A stretch of 64,000 nucleotides of DNA from Spirometra erinaceieuropaei (GCA_902702965.1 CACRXP010000067.1:110192-174191), one strand, 5' to 3'. Shown: positions 33,301-44,929, numbered from the stretch's first letter. The notes: generated from the sequence alone by a model not told the origin. Program-made: numbers and translations.

Positions 33301-35761
33301 TTACTGTTTACAGTGTGAATTCCACCAGGTCGCTGTGTTTTTCGCAGTTGGGTCAATATGAATTATTTACAATCTGTTGAAACATCTATGAAGTGTCAGG
33401 TAATTATCAAAGTTGTTATTGCCACTGATTATGTATCCGTTTGCTCCCCATGCTGACGCGTTTCGATCTTGACAAAATACGCTTGCCTCAGGAAATTACT
33501 GTTTCAGCGATCGTGTCAGCTTCTCATTAGACGCATCGATACATAATTCTGGAATATATAGGACAGCGTAACTATATCAGACTAACTAGAAATCTGTAAA
33601 CATTTGCGAAAAATCCGATAATACTTACAATAACTTATGGGGAATGGCTGTTTACATTGTATGCATCAAAGTCGAGTTGCGCTGCCCGGGTTCAGACAGA
33701 GGATTCCACCCGCACCAATTCGTTCAGAAACGATTCAAAGGTTCTCGTGAATTCAGCGCCTACATGGTTTATGCCCAAAGAAGCAGAACTCAACTTCTCA
33801 TGAGGACATCAGCCAATCCACAAGTACACCAATGCTTCTATGTTGATCACGTAGTGGAGGCAAAGTACTTCAGGATGGCATGCAACCTGACGTTCTCTAG
33901 TGTCGAATTTGAAATTTATCACATGGTATGCATATTACACTTCTTAAACGAATCGACAACTTTTTATTAACTAAAGGTTCGCCGTGATTCCTTTGCCGGT
34001 TAGTGTTGTTACAAAATAAATTAAGCATAGACGCTAAATTTAAAACAGTGAGAAAATTATTATGACGGTTCCATATATGCTAAAGTGTATGCAATTCATT
34101 TAAACCATACACGTTTATGCAGACGATGACTGAGATGGCCAGTTTGGAACTATTTACCTTCATCAGCCGGTCTTAGACAAACTCAAGTCTGAATGACCTC
34201 GAATTCGGATAGGGCTATTTGTCGTCAAAGGCTTTTTAGGCCCAAACCCCCCTACGAGGTAGAGCCGTGGTGGCGCCGTCTGTCGGGATCTCATTTTTCA
34301 ATTCTCCCCACCGTCCCACAACGGCCATCGACATTATCAACGGCCTTCTCCGGGAAACATATGATATGTCCACCCAACAGCTAAGAGGAGTTCATATCAT
34401 CGAGTTTCTAGAACCGTGCATTAAGACCTTCTTCTATAAGCAAAATAAGGGGGCGCCGATATACAAGCCCTTGTCTGGACTAATTTTTTTAAAGAGTTAC
34501 GCAAATTATCGAATATCTGGTTGTCGGCTCGCACTCCCTAAGCTCTGCGCCAGATTCGTCGCGGACACGCTGGTCACAATCAAAAGGAGGAATGTACAGG
34601 TTTTCGAGGCGTTGTAACATTCACTATCTCCGGAAATCCTGTTTACTAGGGAAGGGGGGAGGTAGAAGTCAAAAAATACCATTAGGACCTCCTTGCCTTA
34701 CAAGTTGCAAAACCGGCAGGCATCTGTGTAAACAGTCTAGTATATGCATTTGTCCCAAGGTTTCTGCGCGTCTGCTGGGCCACCATCAGCAGACCATAGC
34801 CCTCGGAACATGCTGTGCGTTGGTAGTTCTCTGACGGAAAATGCGCTTGCGCTTCCGCTGGGTAGACGGGCCGTTTGCAGTACTGCTCAGGGAAACTTGT
34901 TGTTGGTAAAATTCATGGTCGTGTAAGCTATTGACCAATGGAAATGGAATGGAACGACAAGAAGCGGGTTCGGCCGCGCCATCCGCTGACGTCCTTGCGG
35001 CGGCCGGAATCCAGGACTCTCTCTAGGTGGGGAAAAGAAGGGAGTGCGGTAGATGCTTCACAACTCACTGTTTCTGCTTCATCTTGCTGTGAACCTAACG
35101 GTTGGCATCATTAAATGCGACGGTCGAGCTATCTTAAACACTTGTCATATTAGTCTGCCGGTCAGAAGTATTCGCCTGTTAAAAGTCGGCACATATTTTT
35201 ACCAGACTTCTTTGAGGCTGGTTTTCATTATCTTTTATATAAAGCCGACTAGCATCAGCTTACCTATGACATAATTGATAAGTAGTTTTCCTTCGCATTA
35301 ACATGTAATAATCGGGATAGTTATCAGTGTAAGTGGTCATAATGCGCACTCAGTTATTGGATTAAATAGAACGAAATGAATACAACCCTTTTCGATTGAA
35401 TACGTGTGTAAACTTATGCAAGTTGTTATATGCTTATCAAACAAGGAATTCGGCCTCTGTTCCATTCCAGGCGAAACCAGGATTCCATCGCGTGTATCTG
35501 ACGAGAGACCTAATTTACCTTGATCTGCAAAATGTTGTTGCCGAGGCAGAAATACACTTCTTTTACGGTGTCGGAAGAAATGGAGGCTCGCTTCGAGCTA
35601 CAGGGCTGCAGTTCACCAGCTTGACTGACATCAAGAGATTGGAACATGTCATGGAATCACTGCGCGTAATGAATACGTGGAGACGATCTGCTTTGTCAAT
35701 TCTCGAAAACCTTGCGGTTCAAGCATTTTTAAATGCTCCGGTGATGACATGCATCCTATAA
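30319..35761 (+). CDS. TES-I: intact three-exon predicted secreted protein
   Basis: Exons are 30319-30397 (79 nt), 33672-33925 (254 nt) and 35471-35761 (291 nt), together 207 aa. Exon 1 is a signal peptide (MSCGEV.., hydrophobic STILVLLLTFSA) ending phase 1 at T|GTAAGT. Exon 2 carries CPGSDRGF, QFVQKRF, SANPQVHQCFYV and CNLTFSSVEF and ends phase 0 at ATG|GTATGC. Exon 3 follows TTCCATTCCAG with LQNVVAEAEIHFF, TGLQFTSLTDIKRL, SALSILENLAVQAF and terminal CIL. AATAAA lies at 35815-35820. The only close relative in view is TES-K, which has identical exon 1 and 3 lengths and phases. Intron 1 hosts a PLE end and SINEs; intron 2 hosts a PLE relic. No known domain recognised; function unknown. Confidence 0.82.
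32053..32095 (-). ncRNA. Decayed hammerhead in intron 1 of TES-I
   Basis: Minus strand: CTAATGATG, GTGAGAATCC, GAAACGTCAGCC. The core has a T-to-A change (CTAATGA). Confidence 0.45.
32297..32587 (+). pseudogene. GIY-YIG endonuclease tail of a PLE inside TES-I intron 1
   Basis: The frame gives AGQTGRMLGSRIHEHKLAVR, GDALSQVAAHTYEMGH, the RESIEAL block and VNRFIDL, then a stop. It is severely 5'-truncated. An intact hammerhead (32635-32676) follows ~45 bp after the stop, so its 3' UTR is very short. Confidence 0.8.
32635..32676 (+). ncRNA. Hammerhead ribozyme (intact core)
   Basis: TCCT pairs with AGGA. CTGACGA spans 32639-32645; stem II GGACTC/GAGTC is closed by a CTGTAC loop; then GAA, palindromic AGCT (32668-32671) and C at 32672. 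Predicted cut 32672/32673. Confidence 0.75.
32703..32721. repeat. (TTC)n microsatellite at PLE end
   Basis: Six TTC/CTT units directly after the PLE 3' tip. Confidence 0.8.
32735..33400. repeat. tRNA-headed SINE cluster in TES-I intron 1 (units -, -, +)
   Basis: The minus units have a B box GTTCGAATCC (32742-32755 on the reverse strand) and GCTGTACTAAAGCC. The plus unit has TCGTAGCTCGGTTGGCTAC (~33252) and GGGTCAATATGAA. Order and orientation copy the cluster at 10022-10690. Confidence 0.6.
34190..34620 (+). pseudogene. Decayed PLE reverse transcriptase fragment in TES-I intron 2
   Basis: The frame includes TTAIDIINGLLRETYDM, FFYKQNKGAPI (motif B start), SGLI and FVADTLVTIKRRNVQVFEAL, corresponding to YVDDTFVIIK.. 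of intact copies. Motif A and the GSP core of motif B are lost. Confidence 0.55.
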
Positions 35762-35820
35762 CTTCATGATGTGTTTTATGCTGGCCTCGACAGTTCTGTA
35801 TTGCATGACTTTGCAATAAA

Positions 35821-37213
35821 AGCCTTGTTTCCTTTTATTGATTTCTTGTCAGGAATTGGCGGCTTGCGACAAAGTTTTACAAGGAATAATCATTGAACAT
35901 TATTAGCCCCCTTTTATCGATGACCCAGGAATCTCTCTAAGCCAGTTTTGTACAACCCGTTACTCAGAATTGTGGTATAGGTTTATGTGTCATCTTAACG
36001 AGCACTGATCACCCAGAACATGCAGAGAGTAATGCATTTTCCCTGACTCTAATTAACATTTTACATGACACACCAAACTAGCAACCAAACATAAACTTCT
36101 AGTACAACATATATAACTACCCGCTGCTATTAAGTAGCAAAAAGGACGAAGTCGAGTTTTAGTGTGTGGTTTCGTGTATTCGCATGTTGCGCCGAAAGCC
36201 TAAAGCGGGAGACCTTGACCAATTGGTTTTATGTACTGCCAACTACGGAGAGACTCCTCAGAATGTCTTCAGTTGCTCGGAAGCTTGAGTCAATTTAATT
36301 AAGAACGCCTAATGTTTGCATGCTTTTGTTAGCAGAAATCCTGCAACCGTATGCATACTGGCATTAAGTCAAATAAAAAGCAAACGTGCCTTTGGCAAAC
36401 TGTATATGCTGGAAAGCCTTGCTGGGAGTCCTGGTAACATACTTGCCGGATTCATCAATTTATAAAGCAGATAACTAAAACAGAATATGTAGCCTGTTGT
36501 ACAACCTCCAGCAACGGTTATTTACCATGTACTGTTTCCTAGCGCTCCAGTGACGAGTTTTCGAGGCCAAGTTGGTTAGGCCGCTGCCTATCACTTTTCC
36601 CCGACTGCGCATTTCTGATAGTCATGTACATGATCTGTCTTTATACTGCGGTTGCCAGTTCAACGCTCTAAAATCCATGCCCGACTATGATTGGTCAATG
36701 GCTGCTGAACTGCATTGAACGGTACAGACCCAAATTCCCGTCGAATGGCGGCTTACCTGACCGTTTACATTGTAAATCGCTCCTCGAACAAATAAACTGC
36801 AGGAAGTTGCATTGACAATTTTCACAGAAGCTGCATGCAGTTGAATACAACTTGCAGTTTGGAAGTGGATATTAGGATACTAGAAGGCCCCGCGCGTTTT
36901 ACCTTTAAATCAATGATCAATAAATACTAAGCGTCGTCTGGGACGTTTTGAAAAAAAAACCAGACACCAATGCGTTTCGGATGTCTGTTTACTTGCATGA
37001 CCGGCTGTTTTCCTAGTAGGGTGGGTTTCATTTTGGAGCTCACCCGAGACAGAAGTACGCGAATTCACTGAATGCCGTGGCGATAAGTCATGCGCGACAT
37101 TTTTCACCTTTGAGGTGTTCGTGAGTTTGCTGTTCTGTGCTCCGGGATATTGTCTAAGATAAAAGAAATGCTACTGAAAAAAAATTTCAGCAACTTTTGT
37201 CCCAGTCTTACAG
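35821..37213. other. Intergenic DNA, nothing recognised
   Basis: No gene or repeat family found downstream of the TES-I poly(A) signal. Confidence 0.4.
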
Positions 37214-37398
37214 GAGTGATAATCCGAAGAACATATCTGCATGATGTCGGCATGCGTTTGCAAACATCATGTTTTCTACTCAAAAACATGGTGTGTTTGC
37301 TGTTTTCCTACTCGTCATTCCCTTTCAACACATACCTTGCGTGTCCGAGCGTTACCGGATGTGAGAATAATTGGCACACGTCATCCCTGTGTCGAAGG
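37214..37398 (+). CDS. TES-J: weak second-exon candidate
   Basis: A phase 1 acceptor (CCCAGTCTTACAG) and phase 0 donor AGG|GTGAGC enclose 185 nt with a Cys-rich peptide (TSCFLL, LACPSV). Phases fit the family but residues align poorly. Confidence 0.15.
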
Positions 37399-38420
37399 GT
37401 GAGCACTTCCGAATTTGTCTGTATTTAAGTGTCATTAATTGTGCACAAAGCTGGGCGCTACACCTTTCTACTCTTCATAAAGCATCTGGACCTCAAATTG
37501 CGGCGATATCCTACACGCTATTCTCGCAATATATGCATGCCTCCGATTTAATACTTTCGTGCCTCTATTAGCATTCGAAAGCGTATTTGAGCCAATTGAT
37601 TAAATAGGTCCCCATAAAAGGGCCCTGTCCACCCTGCGTACGACTCATCCAGGATTTATACAATAAGGGAATTTATGTTAATCTGCTCAGCACAAGAAAC
37701 TCTGTGATTGCGACCCGCTAGTCTTCCGTCTCACGGACTAAGTCAAACTGGGAGCGGGTTGGTAAAACATAGTCTTCTGGAAAATCTGAATTTATTAACT
37801 GCTTAAAAAATTGGGGAATCGTATATTTCCTTCCATTTGAATTTACAACAGCTCTCGTTTTATTCCCAATCAATGTCAGAATTCGACCTCAAAATTCTAA
37901 CTGCACTACGCGTTGAGGTGGCATATAAGGAAAACTCATGCAATCGTTCAACCTGAAAAAAGATATGAGGGTAAGTTGCAAGGACAAACCGGAATGATTT
38001 GCCGATTTCGGTTACCGTTTCTCTTCGAGACTCGTAAGTAGCATGATCCGCTAAACGCTAAATGTTTTAATTTTTATATTTTCATTCCAAGTCACTTTTA
38101 ACTATTTGGTTCAGGAATAAGCGAACACTAAGAGTTATGGCGTTCCGAGGCAAACAATCACCGTATGTGTGACGTGGGGCAGGATTGTAAATGGTTGAAT
38201 TAAGGAAAAGTAAGCTATAAACATTGCTGTTTCAATTTGCCCGCATTATATTTCATCCCCTTTCTTTACGTATGTGGACATTGTCAATCGTCATTGTGGA
38301 CGATTTAAACTCGGTTCTCCTACTGAAGACCAGTTCAAATGCCTTATGTTTACCTGCGGCCTTCAATTCTCCAAAGATGCTGACCCCCAGCACAACGCTT
38401 CACGACAGCTTTCCGTCTGG
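37399..38420. other. Intergenic DNA, nothing recognised
   Basis: No feature recognised before the tandem duplication. Confidence 0.4.
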
Positions 38421-40266
38421 CTGTTTTGCGATGACTGGTAAATCAAGGACGCTGAAAGTTATGAATGACCACTTATCAAAAATTGAACGGAAGCAAACGT
38501 GGTCTGGGGTCACACAATTTGTAGTACTTGTCGTTTATGAAATATTTATTTGTGAATATACAGTTATTTAGAGAATGTCATAAATGTCTTGCCCGCCAAG
38601 GCAACACTATTGAACATGTGACTTGTGTTGATGACTGTGTATTGACAGAATGGAGGGAATAAAACTGCTGGTGTGGATGCCATCGTATCGAAATGTAAAC
38701 CGAAACTAAGAGAGGGAAGAAGGAAATGTGTAGAACCTGCCGTTTACGAAAGACTTTCCTATGGGACGCAGGGGCATAAGGGATGGTATCGTTGTCGTAG
38801 CCATTAAAGGCAACGCCGTTGGGCCTGTGGGCGTTACTGCGGGCAACTTGTCGAAAGGTAAATCGAACCCCAGGGGATAGAGGGACAAAACTACTGGGAT
38901 GGATGACAACGTATAGGAAGGCACACCGATTCTAACGGCGTTGGGAGAAGAAAACCCCGTAGCACTCGCCTTCATCGAATTTTTCCGTTTGGGACTTCAA
39001 CGACCGAACGGATGTCATCTTTGTAGCAGCTGGTAAGGTAACGCCACTGTTTCGGAATTCAATAGGCGGTTATGTTTAATTTGCAATCCTGGGTCTTCTG
39101 TTGCATCCTTGTCGGAATTTTGTCTCAGGGAACGAATTCTGGACAAGATATCCGGAAATTAAAATATTGTTTTGGTGGAAAGTATCGTAGTATTGCGCCC
39201 CCATGACAAACTTAGAACACAACATGAAATTATAAAATGCATGTCGCAGCCGTTGAACATATGGTCAGTACTGACGAAGACTTCTTCTAAGGTTAACCAG
39301 AGCCCAGATGCGTCTGAAAAGAAAACCCCTGCAAAGTATAGCTGTTTATCGAAAATTACATTAAATCAAGCCGAGTTCTGGGAATAAAACCCCCAAAACA
39401 TCCCTGGACGAAAGATTTATATCTAGGAGTTTTGCGGTGACTAACGATGGACAATGCTATTGAGCTGGTAAAGCAACTCTGTGGATGTTTTGAATGTTCA
39501 ATGATCAAAAGTTGAACGAAAGCTAACAAGCTTTGTGGTCAGAGAATGTCTATTAATTGCCGATTACGAAAGATTTACATTTAAAATACGGTTATCTAAC
39601 GGATGTCATCAATGTCTTACCCGCTAAAGGCAACACTGTTGAACCTGTTTCTTGTATTGATGACGTATTGACAGGATGGAGGAAATAAAACTGCTTATAT
39701 GGATGACATCCTATCGAACGGTAAACCAAACATAAGAACGATAGATAAACATCTAAAGAACATGATCTTTACGAAAGAATTCCCTATGGGGGAGCAGGGA
39801 CTTAAATGATGTTGTCGACTTCGTAGCCACTAAAGGCAGATCTGCTGTGCCCATGGGTGATATTGATTGCAATATGTTCAATTGTAAATCGAACCTCAAA
39901 GGATAAAAGAGACAAAACAGCTGGTATGGATGGCTACGCATTGGAAGGCACACCAACCGTAACGGCGTTAGGGGTAGAAAGCACCGTAGCACTCGCCTTC
40001 TTAAAATATTTCCGTAAAGGTCTTTAATGTCCGAACGAATGGCATCTCTGCATTAGCTGGTGAAACAACGTTACTGTTTGTAATTTAGTAGGCAACAATG
40101 TGTAATGTGCAATACTGGGTCTTTTATCGCGCTCCTGCTGGGATTTCGTATAAGGAAACCAATTGTCTACCAGGTATCCGGAAAGTAAAAGAATGTTTAA
40201 TTGCGAAGCGCGTAATATTCCACTGTCATGACCAACATACAATACAACATGGAATCATAGAATGCA
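38420..40266. repeat. Tandem duplication, ~1,025-bp unit, with internal ~200-bp sub-repeats
   Basis: 38577-39250 matches 39604-40266 along its length with scattered changes, and 38430-38576 matches 39455-39603. Within each unit a motif like CCGCTAAAGGCAACACTGTTG recurs about every 160-225 bp (near 38432, 38590, 38795, 39020 and 39457, 39613, 39822, 40045). The second unit ends inside the last codons of TES-K exon 3. Confidence 0.75.
39230..39262 (-). pseudogene. Remnant of a TES exon 3 end
   Basis: On the minus strand the first unit ends STAATCIL then TAA, the counterpart of AVSCIL* in TES-K (40255) and VMTCIL* in TES-I. Upstream homology is lost within ~40 bp. Confidence 0.5.
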
Positions 40267-43200
40267 CGACACTGCTGGTGTATTTAAAAAGGCCTGCGTC
40301 GCAAGGTTTTCGAGCATGGACAAGGCAGATTGTCTCCACATTTTCATTATATTCAGTGCTTCCATTGTTTGCTGCAAGGTCTGTACATCAGTCAAGCTGG
40401 TGAATTGAAGCCCCGTAGATCGCAAACTTCCCGGAGCTTGTCCGGAGCCGTAAACATAATGAATTTCAGTTACTGCGACAACGTTCTGCAAGTAAACGTA
40501 GATTGAGTCCTTGGGCATATACACGCGAAGGAGGCTTTCGTGTGACTTTAGTGAAAAAGGGAATAAATATTCGTTTGACGAATATAAAACGCAACATAAT
40601 TTTGTATAAGGATCCAAGTGAACGCATGTAGTCATGCTTCGTTGCGTTTTTACGTTAAACTGAAGCATTCATTTAAATTTTATAGAGAGCTCAAAATACA
40701 GAACGCATTATATTTATTCGAAGCTAATAATATTTAAACAAAGGCATGAAGTAAAAAGGGAAAAAAATATTTTTTAAGTTATCATATATGAGTTAAAGTT
40801 GACCTCTTGTACAGATAGAATAATTGGATACAGTCATAAACATGATTGCTTATTATCATGCAGAAATCGTTTACTGCTATACAAACAGGACAAGTGCCTA
40901 TACGCTACTTTTGGTATCGTTGCTAGTTGAAAGCCTTGGTAGGTACATCGCATGACAGTTGTCAACTGCAATGGCTGACGAGTATGCCGTCTTGAGGCTC
41001 ATGCAGCTCTACCACTTGTCGAGACTTAACTGAATCATCTGAAGGAACTGAGAGTTCTACTTCCTGCATCCTACTCCGATTGGCCCGCTGTAAGCATTGT
41101 GGTTAGGGAATCCAATGTCTCAATCCACATTCGTGCTTGCTTCTACACCGGCTTAATGACGCGCTGATGCTAAACTGTTATGCACTTGCATTTCAAGCTA
41201 ATCTTTTCACCCTGATGAATGTGGCCACTAGCCTTGACAAGCTGGATATCGCTTACGGGTACCTGCAGATCGAGATCGTCCTAGAGTCGCGCGAATTGTT
41301 GACCATTAACATTCCTCGCGGTCTGTTCCAATATACAAGGCTGCCTTTTGGTGTCAAGAGCCCACCGACACAACTCCAGCAAACGATTAACGCAATGCCC
41401 GCCTGCATCCCTGGCACAGCTGGGTACCCGAACGACATCAGAATCCTGGGTCATTCCTCTGGCAAGCTGAAAGACCGAGTGTGTGCAGTACTGTTTTGTC
41501 AATATTTTTGTGGAACCCTCTTCAAAGCTCGTGGGGAGGACATCACGTACGAGATAGTCCAGGCGTTCCCATTTGCCTACTGGATAACGCCGAACTCGGC
41601 GTTGCCTGATGGCGTCTCTCCTACCGAGGCCCTGATGGACCGAGCACCTTTACGAAATGCAATTAGATATCCCTGAGTAAATCTTATTTCAGATGGCATC
41701 AAGACAGCTCTCCTTCTGTGCAAGTTTCACATGACTTGGACACATTTTATGCATAGCGTATTTCCTTTCAATGTAGGCGAGCATGCCCTACCATAGAAGC
41801 TTTGCTTAATTTTCTTAACCTAGCTTCTGCATACATATAAATTAACTTTATTAACAGTGATTGTTAATTTTATCTTGCAGATCCTTAGACATTTTAAGTC
41901 CGGTTTATACAGCATTCTTCAGAGTTCATGAAATTGCTTAAATTTTAAAATGCGTACCATATGATGCAGTCTAAATTCGACATTAGAGAAGGTCAGGTTG
42001 CATGTTATTTTGCAGTACTTTGCTTCCCGAACGCGATAAACATAGAAGCATTGATGCACTTCTGGATTGGCTGATGTTGTCATGAGAAGGTGCGTTTTGC
42101 CTTCCAGGTTATATGACATGGAAGCCATGAATGCGCAGGAATCCTCGAATCGTTTCTGAACAAATTCGTACAAGTGGAATCCATTCTCTGATCCTGGACA
42201 CTGCGGACCGGTTTCAACTCATACAGGGAAAACAGATACCTAGCATAACCACGCATCCACATAAACTATTCAGCATATTAATTCCAAGAATATGAGTTCG
42301 TTAAGACACAGTTGGCAGGCTGGGGGTTTCACGTAACTCAAGATCCCTCAACAAAACATGTGGTGAGAATTGGACAAGATTATGCCGAAATGAAGTTCTA
42401 AAGGCAAATGGTTAGTTAAGAAGTAAAACCTCGGATTGGAGAACCCATAATCACCCATCGATATCAGTCTCGAACTCGCATTAAATGACCATCGCATTTG
42501 CAAGCTACATCTGCAATAATGGATCACAGCAATGGAAAAATGAACATGACCATTGCCCCAAGATCCGTTAACTAGGTTGTGTTTCTTTTCTACCGGCAGG
42601 TACACACATGTTCTACATTCAATTTGAGCACTTTTAGTAGCCTGATCTGTCTTTAAGTTGTAAGCGATTTTTCCGTCAGGATTATATGCCCACATTGTTG
42701 TGTTCTAATCAGAAAATTATGAACGGAGACAGCTGGCATTGGCGAACGAAGTTTTTTTTTACTACCAGGGTGGTTGCAGAAGGGCGCTCCCTGTCCACCG
42801 ACTGTGTTCGCCCCTGAAGTCCACATTCATACCTGATTAAAGTAGGCTTTTATCACGCCTCCTACTTACCATTTACATTTGCAATCTTAAACATTCAAAA
42901 GCCCGTGACTAATCACCTATGATTACAAAACTTACAAATGCTATGTAGGTTTTTACATGCATACGTCTACGTTCACGTACAAGTTATTTCGCTGTCATAC
43001 AGTAAACAATTGTTATTGTGATATTGTTGCAGATGTGTCTTTTCTTGTTCAATGGATTAGACGGAGGCGTTTGCTCAATTTTACCCAATAACAATAAAAA
43101 AATGAATCACTACGGAGCCACATTATAGCTAAAACCGATAGGACGTCAGTTGGTTTGAGCAATCGTTTTCTGCTTAATTAAACACAACGTGAAGAGCAGG

Positions 43201-43528
43201 CCAACTATTCGTTATGCTTATTCAAACAACACGACATTCCAAAAGTTACGCAGCAAGGACTCGAAATTCAAATTTCATAGATTTTCAACAACCCACATGC
43301 ACGATTTCCGCTTTACTCATTGCATCTTTATGGCAAATACACTGAACATGAAATTGTTGATGTGCGGTATGAAAAACTCGGTCCGTTAGTTTCAAATGAG
43401 GAGGCAAATATAAACAAGCACATGTGACGTTGTTTAAAAAATAACTTACACAGATTATTTGTTATGGCACTGCCTGCATACAACAACATCAAAACCATCG
43501 ACGTCGAGACGGCTTCTTTGGCCGACAT
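40255..43528 (-). CDS. TES-K: intact three-exon predicted secreted protein
   Basis: Minus-strand exons are 43528-43450 (79 nt), 42217-41958 (260 nt) and 40545-40255 (291 nt), together 209 aa, all in frame. Exon 1 encodes MSAKEA.. with hydrophobic SMVLMLLYAGSA and ends phase 1 at T|GTAAGT. Exon 2 follows TTCCCTGTATGAG; it has CPGSENGF, EFVQKRF, SANPEVHQCFYV and CNLTFSNVEF and ends phase 0 at ATG|GTACGC. Exon 3 follows TTCACTAAAG with LQNVVAVTEIHYVY, TGLQFTSLTDVQTL, SALSMLENLATQAF and CIL. It is clearly a paralogue of TES-I with two extra codons in exon 2. A TATA-like TATATAAAT lies ~40 bp before the ATG. A Gypsy fragment occupies intron 2. Function unknown. Confidence 0.83.
41137..41676 (+). 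pseudogene. Gypsy (Ty3) retrotransposon fragment: RT joined to integrase tail
   Basis: One frame reads NLFTLMNVATSLDKLDIAYG, YLQIEIVLESRELLTIN, RGLFQYTRLPFGVKSPP and IPGTAGYPNDIRILG, i.e. Gypsy RT with the DD motif changed to ND. Within ~40 residues it passes to YWITPNSALPDGVSPTEALM, which belongs to the far end of the integrase. RNase H and most of the integrase are therefore deleted. It lies antisense inside TES-K intron 2. Confidence 0.8.
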
Positions 43529-43566
43529 GCTTTTTTAAGAAGAATTCTTGTGAAAGAAATCGTAAT

Positions 43567-43577
43567 TTATATACATT
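43567..43577 (-). promoter_or_regulatory. TATA-like element upstream of TES-K
   Basis: TATATAAAT on the minus strand, ~40 bp before the start codon; inferred promoter element. Confidence 0.35.
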
Positions 43578-44728
43578 TAAATAAGCAATTGGTCCCATGC
43601 TGCATAAACCCACATGTTGCCAAAGGGTACGGTTGGGCGTAGATTACTAGCGATGCAGACAGACATCACATGCTACGCCAATCGTTGAAAGCCATGCAAT
43701 GATATCCCTTTGCAAATACTTTTCGTAGATAATTTTGTCTCTGCTTCATATTTGGCGTTTTAAAATACAGAGAAATTTAAATATTACTGGAGTTAAATAA
43801 TTTTCCATTGCTCATCTCCCAATCATAAAATTTTTACAGTGTATTCCGATAAGAGGGTTTTTCCAAAAGGTATTTTGCGAATATTACACCGTTCAAACGA
43901 ATTAAACACGTAACAAACAAATGAGATGTATGGGTCGCCAGAAGTTCTTCCTACATTGCTATTTTGACCGTTTAAATTTAATCACTTGCAATTGCATAAG
44001 AAAGACGTCAGCAGGTTTACGTTCCTATTTCCATTTCCTAATCGCAGTTCCATTCACGACACTTTCCGTTGCTCTTATGAAAAATGTACGTCTGTATTGA
44101 TGGCATTATTTAATCGATTTAAATGTTAAAATGACTGGATTGATTTCCTTTTTCTACTCATTAACTGTTCAGAAAGCCCTAAAGGAAAATTTCGGCTGCT
44201 GTCTTATAGAACTGGCGTGGAGGTTGACATTTATTTTGTCTGACGTTCGACAATCAAAAATAGGTCGTAGCAGTCTAGTCAAAAAAGAGTTCGCTTAAGA
44301 ATACTACTGATTGTATTGCTGATTAACCAATATATTATTGAGGAATCGTGCAGACTAGAAATTCTGGAAGCCGCATACGTGACCTCGCGGACACGTGCGA
44401 AAATGGAGAAGAATCACAGCTCAGACTGCAGCTGCTATAATCCATGGACGGCTACTCTTCACATGGCTATCTTCGCAAACCTACCTGAAACATTTATTAA
44501 CTGACAAATTCCTCTCGCTATTTAGGTCAATTCGAGTGCGGTCCAAACGGGTCATAACTAAAAATATTTGCAGCCTTGCACATCATTTTTTTTTTAAGTT
44601 TCATATGTTTGAGACCAAGGTTGTGAAACTAAGTACGCAATTAGCAAGTGCGTAAAGGACCAGAGAAGTAAATTTGATTTACAGTTAATTTTTTTGATGT
44701 AAACATAATTCGAAGAAAATTGAGTCAC
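43578..44728. other. AT-rich intergenic DNA
   Basis: Short frames at 44316-44655 (+) lack splice or domain support. Confidence 0.35.
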
Positions 44729-44927
44729 TTGGGAAATTTAACAAACTTTAATTCGTAAATTTTTAACGCTGATTCCCCTTTTTCGTCGTCAGACGTTAAG
44801 CAAAGGTGATAAAAAGTTAAAGTTAAAACATTTCCGAAAGACACAAATTGCATTATATTACTGATAATAGGCTTATGCTGTAAGCTGACATCAAGTTTCG
44901 ATCGGCTTTCATTATTTCTACATTTAT
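44729..44927 (-). CDS. TES-L: second exon of a TES-family gene
   Basis: A phase 1 acceptor (ATATATTTCGCAG) and phase 2 donor CCCAA|GTGACT enclose 199 nt, nearly the size of TES-E exon 2 (193 nt), with the same AA|GTGAC donor form. It has KCRNNESRSK near the start (RCPGSDRG in TES-I) and a second Cys in YHLCLTSDDEKG, 24 residues before the donor (25 in TES-G). Exons 1 and 3 not identified. Confidence 0.4.
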
Positions 44928-44929
44928 CT

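Noticed and set aside
38706..39992. Minus-strand frames of 89 and 79 codons in the tandem repeat
   Set aside because: The two repeat units do not keep the same frame, so coding constraint is unlikely.
42348..42695. 115-codon minus frame between TES-K exons 1 and 2
   Set aside because: Joining it to exon 1 in phase gives a stop, TES-I has no counterpart, and exon 1 joins exon 2 directly with conserved Phe-Glu. It is probably an intronic chance frame.
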